64,000 bases of DNA from Verrucomicrobiaceae bacterium (lineage in GTDB: Bacteria; Verrucomicrobiota; Verrucomicrobiia; Verrucomicrobiales; Verrucomicrobiaceae), in the NCBI GenBank assembly GCA_016795465.1, contig JAEUHK010000124.1:62001-126000 (forward strand), written 5' to 3'. Positions 50,286 to 57,565 of the stretch are shown in pieces; the first letter of the stretch is position 1, and each line of letters begins with the position of its first letter. Under the pieces are notes generated by a model. The model had not been told where the DNA came from, made no database searches, and saw only the letters and a list, made by a program, of their open reading frames with translations. The translations under genes and the position numbers were made by a program.

Positions 50286-51755
50286 ATGCCACTCTTTTCC
50301 GGTAAAACCCTCGTGACTCCCCCTTCCACCATCCTCACTCACAATCGTGAGCGTTCCTCGGCGCTGGCCTGGGGTTCGCTGGGCCTGCTGGCCGTGTCGC
50401 AGCTCGGGCTGCTGATCTGGCTGCTGGCTGCGAAGAGCCCGGAGGAGAAGGAACCGGCCACCGCCACACCCACCCGCGAGGTGCCTCCCCTGCCCGGCTT
50501 GGCCTCCACCGGCACGCGCAAACCGGTGCCAGAGCCCGGCCAGATCACTGTGCCCCCTGCCGCACCTGCCGCGGTGGTGCCGCCGACCGTTTCTCCGACT
50601 GCTCCGCCGCCAGTAGGCACGTTTGGCAAAGCGCCGCCCGTTCCAACACCGGCTCCGGCCATCACGAAAAACGAGCCAGCCCCCGAGCTGCCCGGCAGCG
50701 GCATGAAGCAGCCCCCGATTCCCGATTTCTCCAAGATCCCGGCGGGCGCGGAAGCACCTGCCGAGCTGCCCGGCAGCGGCATGAAGCCACCACCGATCCC
50801 CGATTTTTCGAAGATTCCCGCCACGGCGGAGCCTCCGCCTGAGTTGCCGGGTTCGGGTCGTCCGATGCCGAAAGACCTGCCCAAGGGGCTCGACGGCACT
50901 CAGAAGCTTCCCGGCAGCGCTCAAGCTCCCGCGATGCCGCCGGCACCCAGCGGCACTTTGGATGCTCGTCGCGATGTGAATGCTCTTTTGACCGCGGCGA
51001 AAGATCTACGCACCGCGGGCAATACGCAGGAAGCACTGCAAACCCTGCAGCAGGCTGACCTTGTCTCTCCGAATCATCCGGCGGTGATGGCTGAGACCGC
51101 GGAAGTGTATGAGCAGATGGGCCTCAACGCAAAGGCGGTGGACATGTGGCGCGGCATTCAGCTTCAAGGCGCGGCGAAAGCCGGGCAGTTCTTCGATCTG
51201 GCGCTGCGCCGCCTTGGCAATGTGCCGGGTGCGGACACGGTGGCCGCGCCCTCCATTGGTTCGCCTCCGGTGAATGAATCGGACAAGCGCCTGCGCCTCG
51301 GTGCCTGCGAGGTCAAACGTGACTTCTCGGTGAAGGAAGCTGGCGAGCGTTACCTGCTCCGCGTGCCGATCCAGCGAAACGGCAGCAAGTCCATCGATCC
51401 GAACGCCATCGACTTGAAAGCGTTCTTTTACTACCGCCACAATGGCCGCACGCAGCTCGACAATACCTCCGAGCTGATCGAGGCCTGGCAGACGCAGCCG
51501 GTGAACTGGCAGGGGACGGACTTGGAGATCGTCGATATCGTTTACACCCTGCCTCCGCCCACTCCGGAGGAGGCGGCGCAGCGCAATGCGAAGACCTATC
51601 ATGGCTACATGCTGCACCTCTATTATGACAACAAGCTCCAGGACGTCGCCGCCGAGCCGCGGGACCTCCTTGATCAGGCGAAACTGAGCGTTCCCGGTGC
51701 TGTGATGCCGGGCAATTCGCCCAACCCGCTTCTCCCGCCCGTGGCCCGGCCCTGA
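50286..51755 (+). CDS. Membrane-anchored proline-rich protein with TPR-like region
   Basis: A 489-residue protein. One membrane helix lies near residues 29-46 (LAWGSLGLLAVSQLGLLIWLLAA). A Pro/Ala-rich segment follows, with three tandem copies of about 26 residues beginning ELPGSGM/ELPGSGR (about 132-200). A TPR-like helical region (VNALLTAAKDLRTAGNTQEALQTLQQADLVSPNHPAVMAETAEVYEQMGL) and a C-terminal beta-rich domain end the chain. It lies 18 bases before the receiver/pseudokinase gene and is probably co-transcribed with it. Function unknown. Confidence 0.8.
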   Translation: MPLFSGKTLVTPPSTILTHNRERSSALAWGSLGLLAVSQLGLLIWLLAAKSPEEKEPATATPTREVPPLPGLASTGTRKPVPEPGQITVPPAAPAAVVPPTVSPTAPPPVGTFGKAPPVPTPAPAITKNEPAPELPGSGMKQPPIPDFSKIPAGAEAPAELPGSGMKPPPIPDFSKIPATAEPPPELPGSGRPMPKDLPKGLDGTQKLPGSAQAPAMPPAPSGTLDARRDVNALLTAAKDLRTAGNTQEALQTLQQADLVSPNHPAVMAETAEVYEQMGLNAKAVDMWRGIQLQGAAKAGQFFDLALRRLGNVPGADTVAAPSIGSPPVNESDKRLRLGACEVKRDFSVKEAGERYLLRVPIQRNGSKSIDPNAIDLKAFFYYRHNGRTQLDNTSELIEAWQTQPVNWQGTDLEIVDIVYTLPPPTPEEAAQRNAKTYHGYMLHLYYDNKLQDVAAEPRDLLDQAKLSVPGAVMPGNSPNPLLPPVARP

Positions 51756-51773
51756 TGCAGGCCACACCCGCTG

Positions 51774-53735
51774 ATGATTCTTCTTTTTGTCGATTCCAAT
51801 GCCAGACTCCTCGAAAGCCGCGCCGTCTTCCTGAGAGAGCAGCTTCCCGGCTTCACCATCGTGCCCCTCGCCCATGCGGATGAGGCGGCTGCATGGATCG
51901 CGAAGGCTGAGGCGCTCGACGTGCTCGTGAGCGAGGCGATCTTCGATGCCGGCCACACGGGCTTCGCGCTTCGAGATGCCGCGGAGGCGCGTTTTCCGCA
52001 TGTGCGCGTGCTTTTCACCACACGTTTTGATTTGAGCGGCTTCGAGGAGCAGCTCGGTGGCAGCCCGGTGCTCAAAGACGGCCCGTATCCGCCGGAAAAG
52101 CTCGTCCAGCGCGTGCAGGCCCTGCTTGCCGCGCCCGTGGATGCCTCGCAGCCGCCGCCGGTGATGGTTCCCGGCACCGTGCTCGGCAGCTATCAGGTGC
52201 TCGACCGCCTCTACATCGAGAACGAAGCCGAAACGTATCGCGCCGTGCAGGTCAGCGTGCAGCGTCCCGTGGCCCTCGTGCTACTGAAGCCGGAGTATTT
52301 GAAGAAGCCGGACGTGGTCGCGAAATTCAAAGAGCGTATCCGCGTGAAGGCCTCGCTCACCTTTGCCCGCATCGCGCCGCTGTATGAGGCTGGCGAGGCG
52401 AATGGCTGGCTCTTTTACACGCGAGAGATCCCGCGTGGTCGCACACTCGAGGAGATCGAAGAATCCGGCGAGCGCCTCTCCGAGCGTCGCGTGATCGAGG
52501 TGCTTCACGGCATCACCGAGGCCATGGAGCATGCCACCAGCCGCGGTTACCATCATCGCAGCCTCGCCGCGCGAGACATCTACGTGGATGGCGAGCATCA
52601 GGCCAGCATCACGAACATCTTCCGCCAGGCTTCGACGACCAAACGCGATGCGAAGGCCGATGTGAAGGCTCTTTTGCTGCTGCTGCGTGATGTCGCCAGC
52701 GATGGCAAGGCACGCGGTGTGCTCGACACGCTGCAAAACGGCCAGCACGACTGGGGCAGCCTGCTGGATGCGCTCGATGAGATCCGCGATGACATGCGCG
52801 AGCACAGCATCGTGAAAAAAATCGAGGCTGAGACGCTGCCTGCGGCCGTCACGCAGGATCGCCCGTGGTGGTTGTGGCTCGTCGCCATCATCATCCTCGT
52901 GGGCGTGGCAGTTTTCGGAGCCATGACGAACGGCCTCGTGCCCTCCTCACCCTCGAAAAAGACTGCCAGCACCGCGGTGACGTGGCAGCACATCCGCGCC
53001 GGAAGCTTCGAATATCAGAAGAACGAAAAATTGAAGCTTCCGGACTACTGGATGCGCAAAACGGAGGTCACCATCGCGCAATATGCCGAGTTCCTCGCCG
53101 AGCTGAAGAAAGGTCCTGCGAATCGTTTTGACCATCCGGACCAGCCCAAGACCAAGGAAGGCCACACGCCGCCAAAATGGTCCGCCTACTACGCAGCGGC
53201 TCAAAGCGGCACGAGCTTCAATGGCGAGTCTCTCTCGCTCGACATGCCCGTCACACAGGTGGACTGGTTTGACGCGTATGCCTTTGCAAAATGGCGCGGA
53301 GAGCGCCTACCCACCGAGCAGGAATGGGAAAAGGCCGCGCGAGGTGAAAAAGGCCTCCGCTATCCGTGGGGCAATCAAGCCAGCCCGAAGGCTGCGAATC
53401 TCGGCGATGACTACACCACCTCCACCAATGCCAAAGGCGGTCAGGTGGACGGCTTCAACCTCACCGCGGCTGTCACACGCATCACGCAGGACATGAGCCC
53501 CTACGGCGTGCAAGACATGGCCGGCAATGTGCAGGAATGGACCGCCAGCGAGAGCAAAGACGCCGCCTGGCCTGCCCATCCAGAATTCCCTGATGTGCGC
53601 GTGCCCGTGGCCCGCGGCGGTCACTACGGCCTCAAATCGAACGACCAGCTCCTCACCGCCCGCCTTTTCCCGGAATCCGCCCTTGAGACAGCTCCCGCAC
53701 GCGGCTTCCGCACCGTGCGGGATACCGCACCTTGA
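51774..53735 (+). CDS. Receiver-like / pseudokinase / TM / FGE-like (SUMF1) fusion protein
   Basis: A 653-residue protein. Residues 1-120 resemble a response-regulator receiver, but Glu 54 stands where the phospho-acceptor Asp should be. Residues about 137-350 follow a protein kinase fold but lack its catalytic residues: ALVLL replaces VAIK, HHRSLAARD replaces HRDxKxxN, and no DFG is seen. A membrane helix lies at about 362-384. The outer domain (about 400-650) is FGE/sulfatase-modifying-like (WMRKTEVTIAQYAEFL, MPVTQVDWFDAYAFAKW, RLPTEQEWEKAARG, GNVQEW) but has no Cys for the copper site. All three known activities therefore look lost. Confidence 0.88.
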   Translation: MILLFVDSNARLLESRAVFLREQLPGFTIVPLAHADEAAAWIAKAEALDVLVSEAIFDAGHTGFALRDAAEARFPHVRVLFTTRFDLSGFEEQLGGSPVLKDGPYPPEKLVQRVQALLAAPVDASQPPPVMVPGTVLGSYQVLDRLYIENEAETYRAVQVSVQRPVALVLLKPEYLKKPDVVAKFKERIRVKASLTFARIAPLYEAGEANGWLFYTREIPRGRTLEEIEESGERLSERRVIEVLHGITEAMEHATSRGYHHRSLAARDIYVDGEHQASITNIFRQASTTKRDAKADVKALLLLLRDVASDGKARGVLDTLQNGQHDWGSLLDALDEIRDDMREHSIVKKIEAETLPAAVTQDRPWWLWLVAIIILVGVAVFGAMTNGLVPSSPSKKTASTAVTWQHIRAGSFEYQKNEKLKLPDYWMRKTEVTIAQYAEFLAELKKGPANRFDHPDQPKTKEGHTPPKWSAYYAAAQSGTSFNGESLSLDMPVTQVDWFDAYAFAKWRGERLPTEQEWEKAARGEKGLRYPWGNQASPKAANLGDDYTTSTNAKGGQVDGFNLTAAVTRITQDMSPYGVQDMAGNVQEWTASESKDAAWPAHPEFPDVRVPVARGGHYGLKSNDQLLTARLFPESALETAPARGFRTVRDTAP

Positions 53736-53767
53736 CTCGCCCCCGCCTCATCCAGCATACTTCTCCC

Positions 53768-54616
53768 ATGCGCATCTTCTTTGCCCTCCTGCTCCTCGCC
53801 TCCTCCGCGGTGGCGCAATATGCCACGAACCTCACGCTGCCGAAGAACAACTTCCTGCAAGGTGAGCCCCTCGTGGCCACCCTGACCATCACCAACCGCT
53901 CCGGCGCCGATGTGATCGTGGGCGGGAAGGGCTCGCGCCCGTGGATTCAGTTCCAGTTTGAGGATGGCCAGGGCCGTCAGCTGTCACCAGTGCAGATCGG
54001 TTCCGCCGAACCCTTCACCTTGAAGGCGGGCGGCACCACGAAGCACACCGTGCAGATCGAGGGCCAGTCCTCCACCGGCCAGCTCGGCACCTTTTACACC
54101 ACCGCGCACATCTTCCATCCGATCAGCGGCCAGTATTACGCCACCGCACGCGCACGCGTGAATGTCACCGATGCCAAGCCGATGTTCGATGATGGCTTCG
54201 GTGTGCCGGCAGGATTCCCACAGGCCGGCCGCGCCCGCCGTTACCACGCCATCGTGTTTCGTGACATTGACTCGATCTCCCTCTACGCCCGCGTCGTGGA
54301 CGATCGCACCAAAGAGCCCCTCGTCACGCAACCGCTCGGCCCCATCATCACCTCCATCCAGCCGCGCATCCAGATCGATGCGAAGAACTTCCTGCACTTG
54401 TTGTTCGTCGTGCAGCCGACTCTTTTCTGCCACACGGTCGTCAAACCGGACGGCTCCATCGCCAAGCGTGAGTACTACCGTGATCGCGATGGCAGCCGCC
54501 CCACACTCGTCATGACCGGCACCGGTGCGGAAATCGTCGGCGGTGAGAACTTCGATCCCGCCAAGGCTCCGAAGACCAAGGGCTTCCGCAAGACCTCGGA
54601 ACGTCCGAAGGAATAA
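53768..54616 (+). CDS. Exported protein, unknown function
   Basis: A 282-residue protein with signal peptide MRIFFALLLLASSAVA. Residues about 25-130 look like an Ig-like beta-sandwich (LVATLTITNRSGADVIVGG...FTLKAGGTTKHTVQIEG), and the C-terminal half has segments resembling oxygen-exposed beta structure (ITSIQPRIQIDAKNFLHLLFVV). No catalytic motif is recognised. It starts 33 bases after the fusion-protein gene and may be in the same operon. Its stop lies seven bases from a convergent gene. Confidence 0.72.
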   Translation: MRIFFALLLLASSAVAQYATNLTLPKNNFLQGEPLVATLTITNRSGADVIVGGKGSRPWIQFQFEDGQGRQLSPVQIGSAEPFTLKAGGTTKHTVQIEGQSSTGQLGTFYTTAHIFHPISGQYYATARARVNVTDAKPMFDDGFGVPAGFPQAGRARRYHAIVFRDIDSISLYARVVDDRTKEPLVTQPLGPIITSIQPRIQIDAKNFLHLLFVVQPTLFCHTVVKPDGSIAKREYYRDRDGSRPTLVMTGTGAEIVGGENFDPAKAPKTKGFRKTSERPKE

Positions 54617-54623
54617 AGCAGCG

Positions 54624-55967
54624 TCACTTCAACGCGCAGCGATACGGCGTTTCCAGCAGCAGCGTGCAAAGCGCCTGGCGGTAGGTGGCATCCGCCGCAT
54701 CGCCGGCGGGATAGTTCGGCCGGCCACGCTTGAAGGATCCATCCGCCTCCTGCGCGGCGGCGGTCTGCTTCAATACGGCGGAGGCAAACGCCTTCCACGC
54801 TTGCCCGCCTTCCAGGCACAGCGCGTGGGCGTAACCATGCCAACAGTAGAGATTGCAGTTCGCATTCCAATCCGGCGGCTCGGCGGCGAGGAAGCCGGTG
54901 AGGAACTTGGAGGCTTTTTTACCTTCACCGGCATTCGTGCCCTCCATGAGATAGAGCCCGGCTAGCGCCCCGCCCGTCAGCGACCACTGGTTGTAATGCG
55001 CGTCACGGTTGGCCCCGCCAAAGCCGCCGTCCTTGGTTTGCAGTTCTTTGATGTAACTGACAGCGTTCTGAATGCAGAGATCCAGGCCTTCGATCTTCAA
55101 TTCACTCTCACGAGCCAGATCGAGAACGAGGAAGTGCCAGTTCGCCAGAGAGAGGTCCTGTCTGCTCGTATCAGCTTTGTAGGCGATGACGTCGCCGCCA
55201 TATGTCCAGGAGCCAGCCCTGTTCTGTTGGGCGATGATCAGCTTCACCGCGGCCTCGAAAGCCTCACGCAGGCCAGGAAGGGACTTGCCGCCATAACGGG
55301 CCATGAGACAGGCCTCGCCGAGCGCCTTGGCGGCGATGGCGTGCTCGTAGGTGCCCGATGGCTTGTCCGTGGATTCAGAGAGCATGCCGTGCGGATTGGA
55401 TTTTGACATGCCGATCAAATGCATGAGGCCCTTCATGATGGAGTCGCCATAGGCCGCCGAGTCGGGCGTGTCGCCATGTCCATAAAAGCACTGCAAGACG
55501 AAACCCGTCATCGCAGCCTTGTTCGAGCGTCCCCAGGACCCGTCGGCGTTTTGACGACTTTTAAAGCCATCGAGAGATTTGACCACCGCGGCCTCGACCT
55601 CCGCCGTGCCGCCGCATTCCAGCACTTTGCCCAGCCGTGCATCGGCCGTGGCACGCGGTTGAAGACGCGGCGGCAGCTTCAGAGCGGCCGGCGAAGCCAC
55701 CGCCACGGCAGCCACAGGTCCGCCCGCTGTCTGCATGAGTGCCCATTGCTGCTTCGCGTAGTCCTTGTCCGGCGGGCTGAGGTTTTCGATGGGGATCTCG
55801 GCCGGCGAGCCGTCTTTGAGCCTCACCTGCACCGCCCGCTTGGCGGCGTTCACACCGGTCATCTCCGCCTCGATGAGCTGCCCGCTGGTGTTCGTCCAGA
55901 ACCGCATCTCTGCCGCGTCACTGATGGACGCGAGCAGGACGGGCAGGAGCAGCCAGCGGGGCCTCAT
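54624..55967 (-). CDS. Exported SHD1 plus squalene-hopene-cyclase-like toroid protein
   Basis: A 447-residue protein with signal peptide MRPRWLLLPVLLASISDA, an SHD1 module (FWTNTSGQLIEAEMTGVNAAKRAVQVRL...IENLSPPDKDYAKQQW; about 22-78), then an alpha/alpha toroid (about 120-440). Its repeats SRQNADGSWG, AQQNRAGSWTY, KDGGFGG and EADGSFKRG resemble prenyltransferase/squalene-oxidase repeats. No DXDD cyclase motif is seen, so terpene cyclisation is unlikely; similar exported proteins in PVC bacteria have unknown roles. It is followed by an SHD1 cytochrome gene on the same strand upstream. Confidence 0.85.
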   Translation of the reverse strand: MRPRWLLLPVLLASISDAAEMRFWTNTSGQLIEAEMTGVNAAKRAVQVRLKDGSPAEIPIENLSPPDKDYAKQQWALMQTAGGPVAAVAVASPAALKLPPRLQPRATADARLGKVLECGGTAEVEAAVVKSLDGFKSRQNADGSWGRSNKAAMTGFVLQCFYGHGDTPDSAAYGDSIMKGLMHLIGMSKSNPHGMLSESTDKPSGTYEHAIAAKALGEACLMARYGGKSLPGLREAFEAAVKLIIAQQNRAGSWTYGGDVIAYKADTSRQDLSLANWHFLVLDLARESELKIEGLDLCIQNAVSYIKELQTKDGGFGGANRDAHYNQWSLTGGALAGLYLMEGTNAGEGKKASKFLTGFLAAEPPDWNANCNLYCWHGYAHALCLEGGQAWKAFASAVLKQTAAAQEADGSFKRGRPNYPAGDAADATYRQALCTLLLETPYRCALK

Positions 55968-55982
55968 GGCTTCGAAAGTGGC

Positions 55983-56543
55983 TTATTTGGCAGCTTTCGC
56001 CTGAGCCTGGCTTTCGGGTGAGAGACGGGCGAGCGGCACTGCATGCGTGGTGCCGGTCGCGGTGACGGTGAGCACGACATTTTCTCCTTCCAAACGCACG
56101 AACGTAGCCTCGATGACCTTGCCATCGGCGCTGGTCCATTTTTGTGCCCCGCCCATCGCAGGAGCGGCAGCTGCGGGCGCAGCACCACCGCCGGTGAGGC
56201 TGGCACCTTCGGTGATCCACGTTTCCAGCAATTTGATTTCAGCAGGGCTGAGGCGGTTCTTGCCCTTTGGCGGCATCACATCCTCATCGTCATCGGGAAG
56301 CGTGCAGTAGATGAGCATCGTGCTCTTTTTCGGCTCGCTCGGCACGATGTGTTTTCCAGCGCCGATGCTCTCCGGCATCTTGTCGTCAGCGAGATCGACA
56401 TCTCCCTTCACCTTTTTCGAGGTGTGATGGCACTCGTAGCATTTCGCCCGGAAAATGGGCACGATCTGACTGGCGTAATCCACGGCGGAAGCAGTGGCAG
56501 AGGCCACGACGAGCGTGGCAAGGGCGATGGCGGCTGGTTTCAT
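55983..56543 (-). CDS. Exported cytochrome c-type protein with C-terminal SHD1 domain
   Basis: A 186-residue protein with a signal peptide and a PSCyt1-like heme domain (VDYASQIVPIFRAKCYECHHTSKKVKGDVDL; CxxCH at about 37-41, with MPPKGKNRLSPAEIKLLETWI as its C-terminal part). The C-terminal SHD1 module is KWTSADGKVIEATFVRLEGENVVL...PLARLSPESQAQA. PSCyt1 domains are PVC-specific and probably carry electrons. The gene is adjacent to the toroid gene and is likely in the same transcript. Confidence 0.88.
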   Translation of the reverse strand: MKPAAIALATLVVASATASAVDYASQIVPIFRAKCYECHHTSKKVKGDVDLADDKMPESIGAGKHIVPSEPKKSTMLIYCTLPDDDEDVMPPKGKNRLSPAEIKLLETWITEGASLTGGGAAPAAAAPAMGGAQKWTSADGKVIEATFVRLEGENVVLTVTATGTTHAVPLARLSPESQAQAKAAK

Positions 56544-56576
56544 GGGTGTGTGTTGAGGAAGAAAAACTCCCGGCTT

Positions 56577-57458
56577 CTACCGGGGCCCAAGGTCGTGCAA
56601 CTTGCGCAAGTTGACCTTGATGGCGGCGGCGAGACTGTCGAGCTCGCCAAGCCCCATCACGGCCCTGCGCTGGGCAAACACATTGATCAGGCCGCTGTCC
56701 TCCGGACGGGCACTGTTCCAGTCTGCGCCACGCATGGCGGAGGGATTTCGAGCCACCAATCGTTGAAAAGCCGCGTTGAGTGCCTGACGCTGGGTGGTGA
56801 TCGTCTGACGAATGGCCTCGGCTTCCTCCTGGGAAGTCGGCAACCGGCCGGTTGAAGCTCCAGGCAACAGGTTCGATGCAGAGCGTGAGGTGCTCAGCTT
56901 TCCTTCCAATGCCTTGGCCTGGCCCAAGCGGGCACGCCGCAGGCTGTCGGCCGCGTCCTTTTCATCAAAGCACGCCAGCCAGCGGATTTCCTCGCCACTC
57001 TGCGCCAGCGCCACTTTCACAAACCCGGTCTCATGCCGGATGGCCACCTGCTCATCCACGACGCCGGTGACCACCGCGTTCTTCAGCACACGACCGTCAC
57101 CGATCGCCACCTCGCCAAACTCCTTGCCGACCATCGCCTTGCGGCGGTCACCTTTGAATTTCTCCCAGCGTTCCTGGAGCAGCCTCAGCTCTTCTTCCTT
57201 CTGCGCTGTTTCATTCTTGGCTTCTTCCAGGCGCCTTTGCAGATCAGCCACCACCGCCTGCTGCTGCTGTCCCAATGCCAGTTGCGCCTGAAGCTGCCTC
57301 GTCTGCAAATTCAGGGAATCCACGGACTTTTGCAGTTCCTGATTCTCAAGCTGCAAGGCCTCGTAGTCGCTGCGCGGCACGCAGCTTGCGCAACCAAGCA
57401 AGCAAACAGCCGCGACGGACTGCCAGCGAAAGAAAGAGATAGTGGCGCGAGAGTTCAC
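56577..57458 (-). CDS. Coiled-coil lipoprotein, unknown function
   Basis: A 293-residue protein whose N-terminus WQSVAAVCLLGCASC is a lipoprotein-like signal. Residues about 30-105 form a long coiled coil rich in Gln/Glu/Leu. A folded domain follows: GKEFGEVAIGDGRVLKNAVVTGVVDEQVAIRHETGFVKVALAQ, resembling a small beta-barrel, then a helical C-terminus. The arrangement is typical of envelope-spanning scaffold proteins, but no family is recognised. It is divergent from recQ over about 107 bases. Confidence 0.75.
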   Translation of the reverse strand: MNSRATISFFRWQSVAAVCLLGCASCVPRSDYEALQLENQELQKSVDSLNLQTRQLQAQLALGQQQQAVVADLQRRLEEAKNETAQKEEELRLLQERWEKFKGDRRKAMVGKEFGEVAIGDGRVLKNAVVTGVVDEQVAIRHETGFVKVALAQSGEEIRWLACFDEKDAADSLRRARLGQAKALEGKLSTSRSASNLLPGASTGRLPTSQEEAEAIRQTITTQRQALNAAFQRLVARNPSAMRGADWNSARPEDSGLINVFAQRRAVMGLGELDSLAAAIKVNLRKLHDLGPR

Positions 57459-57565
57459 AAGATCGGCAAATCCTACCCTCCCGCCTGTGATCTGTCACGC
57501 ACGGCCTTTGCTTTTGTCATCGAATCTTGCGGTGGCCTCCACCGCCTGCCAGACTGGCCGCCCGC

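Noticed and set aside
50660..50880. A CRISPR-like repeat pattern
   Set aside because: The repeats are contiguous coding repeats without spacers and encode a regular proline-rich segment.
51774..53735. The FGE-like domain as the maturase for the sulfatases
   Set aside because: It lacks the cysteines needed for the copper site of formylglycine-generating enzymes, so it is treated as a non-catalytic relative.
54624..55967. A squalene-hopene cyclase
   Set aside because: The toroid repeats are present, but the protein is exported, too short, and has no DXDD motif.
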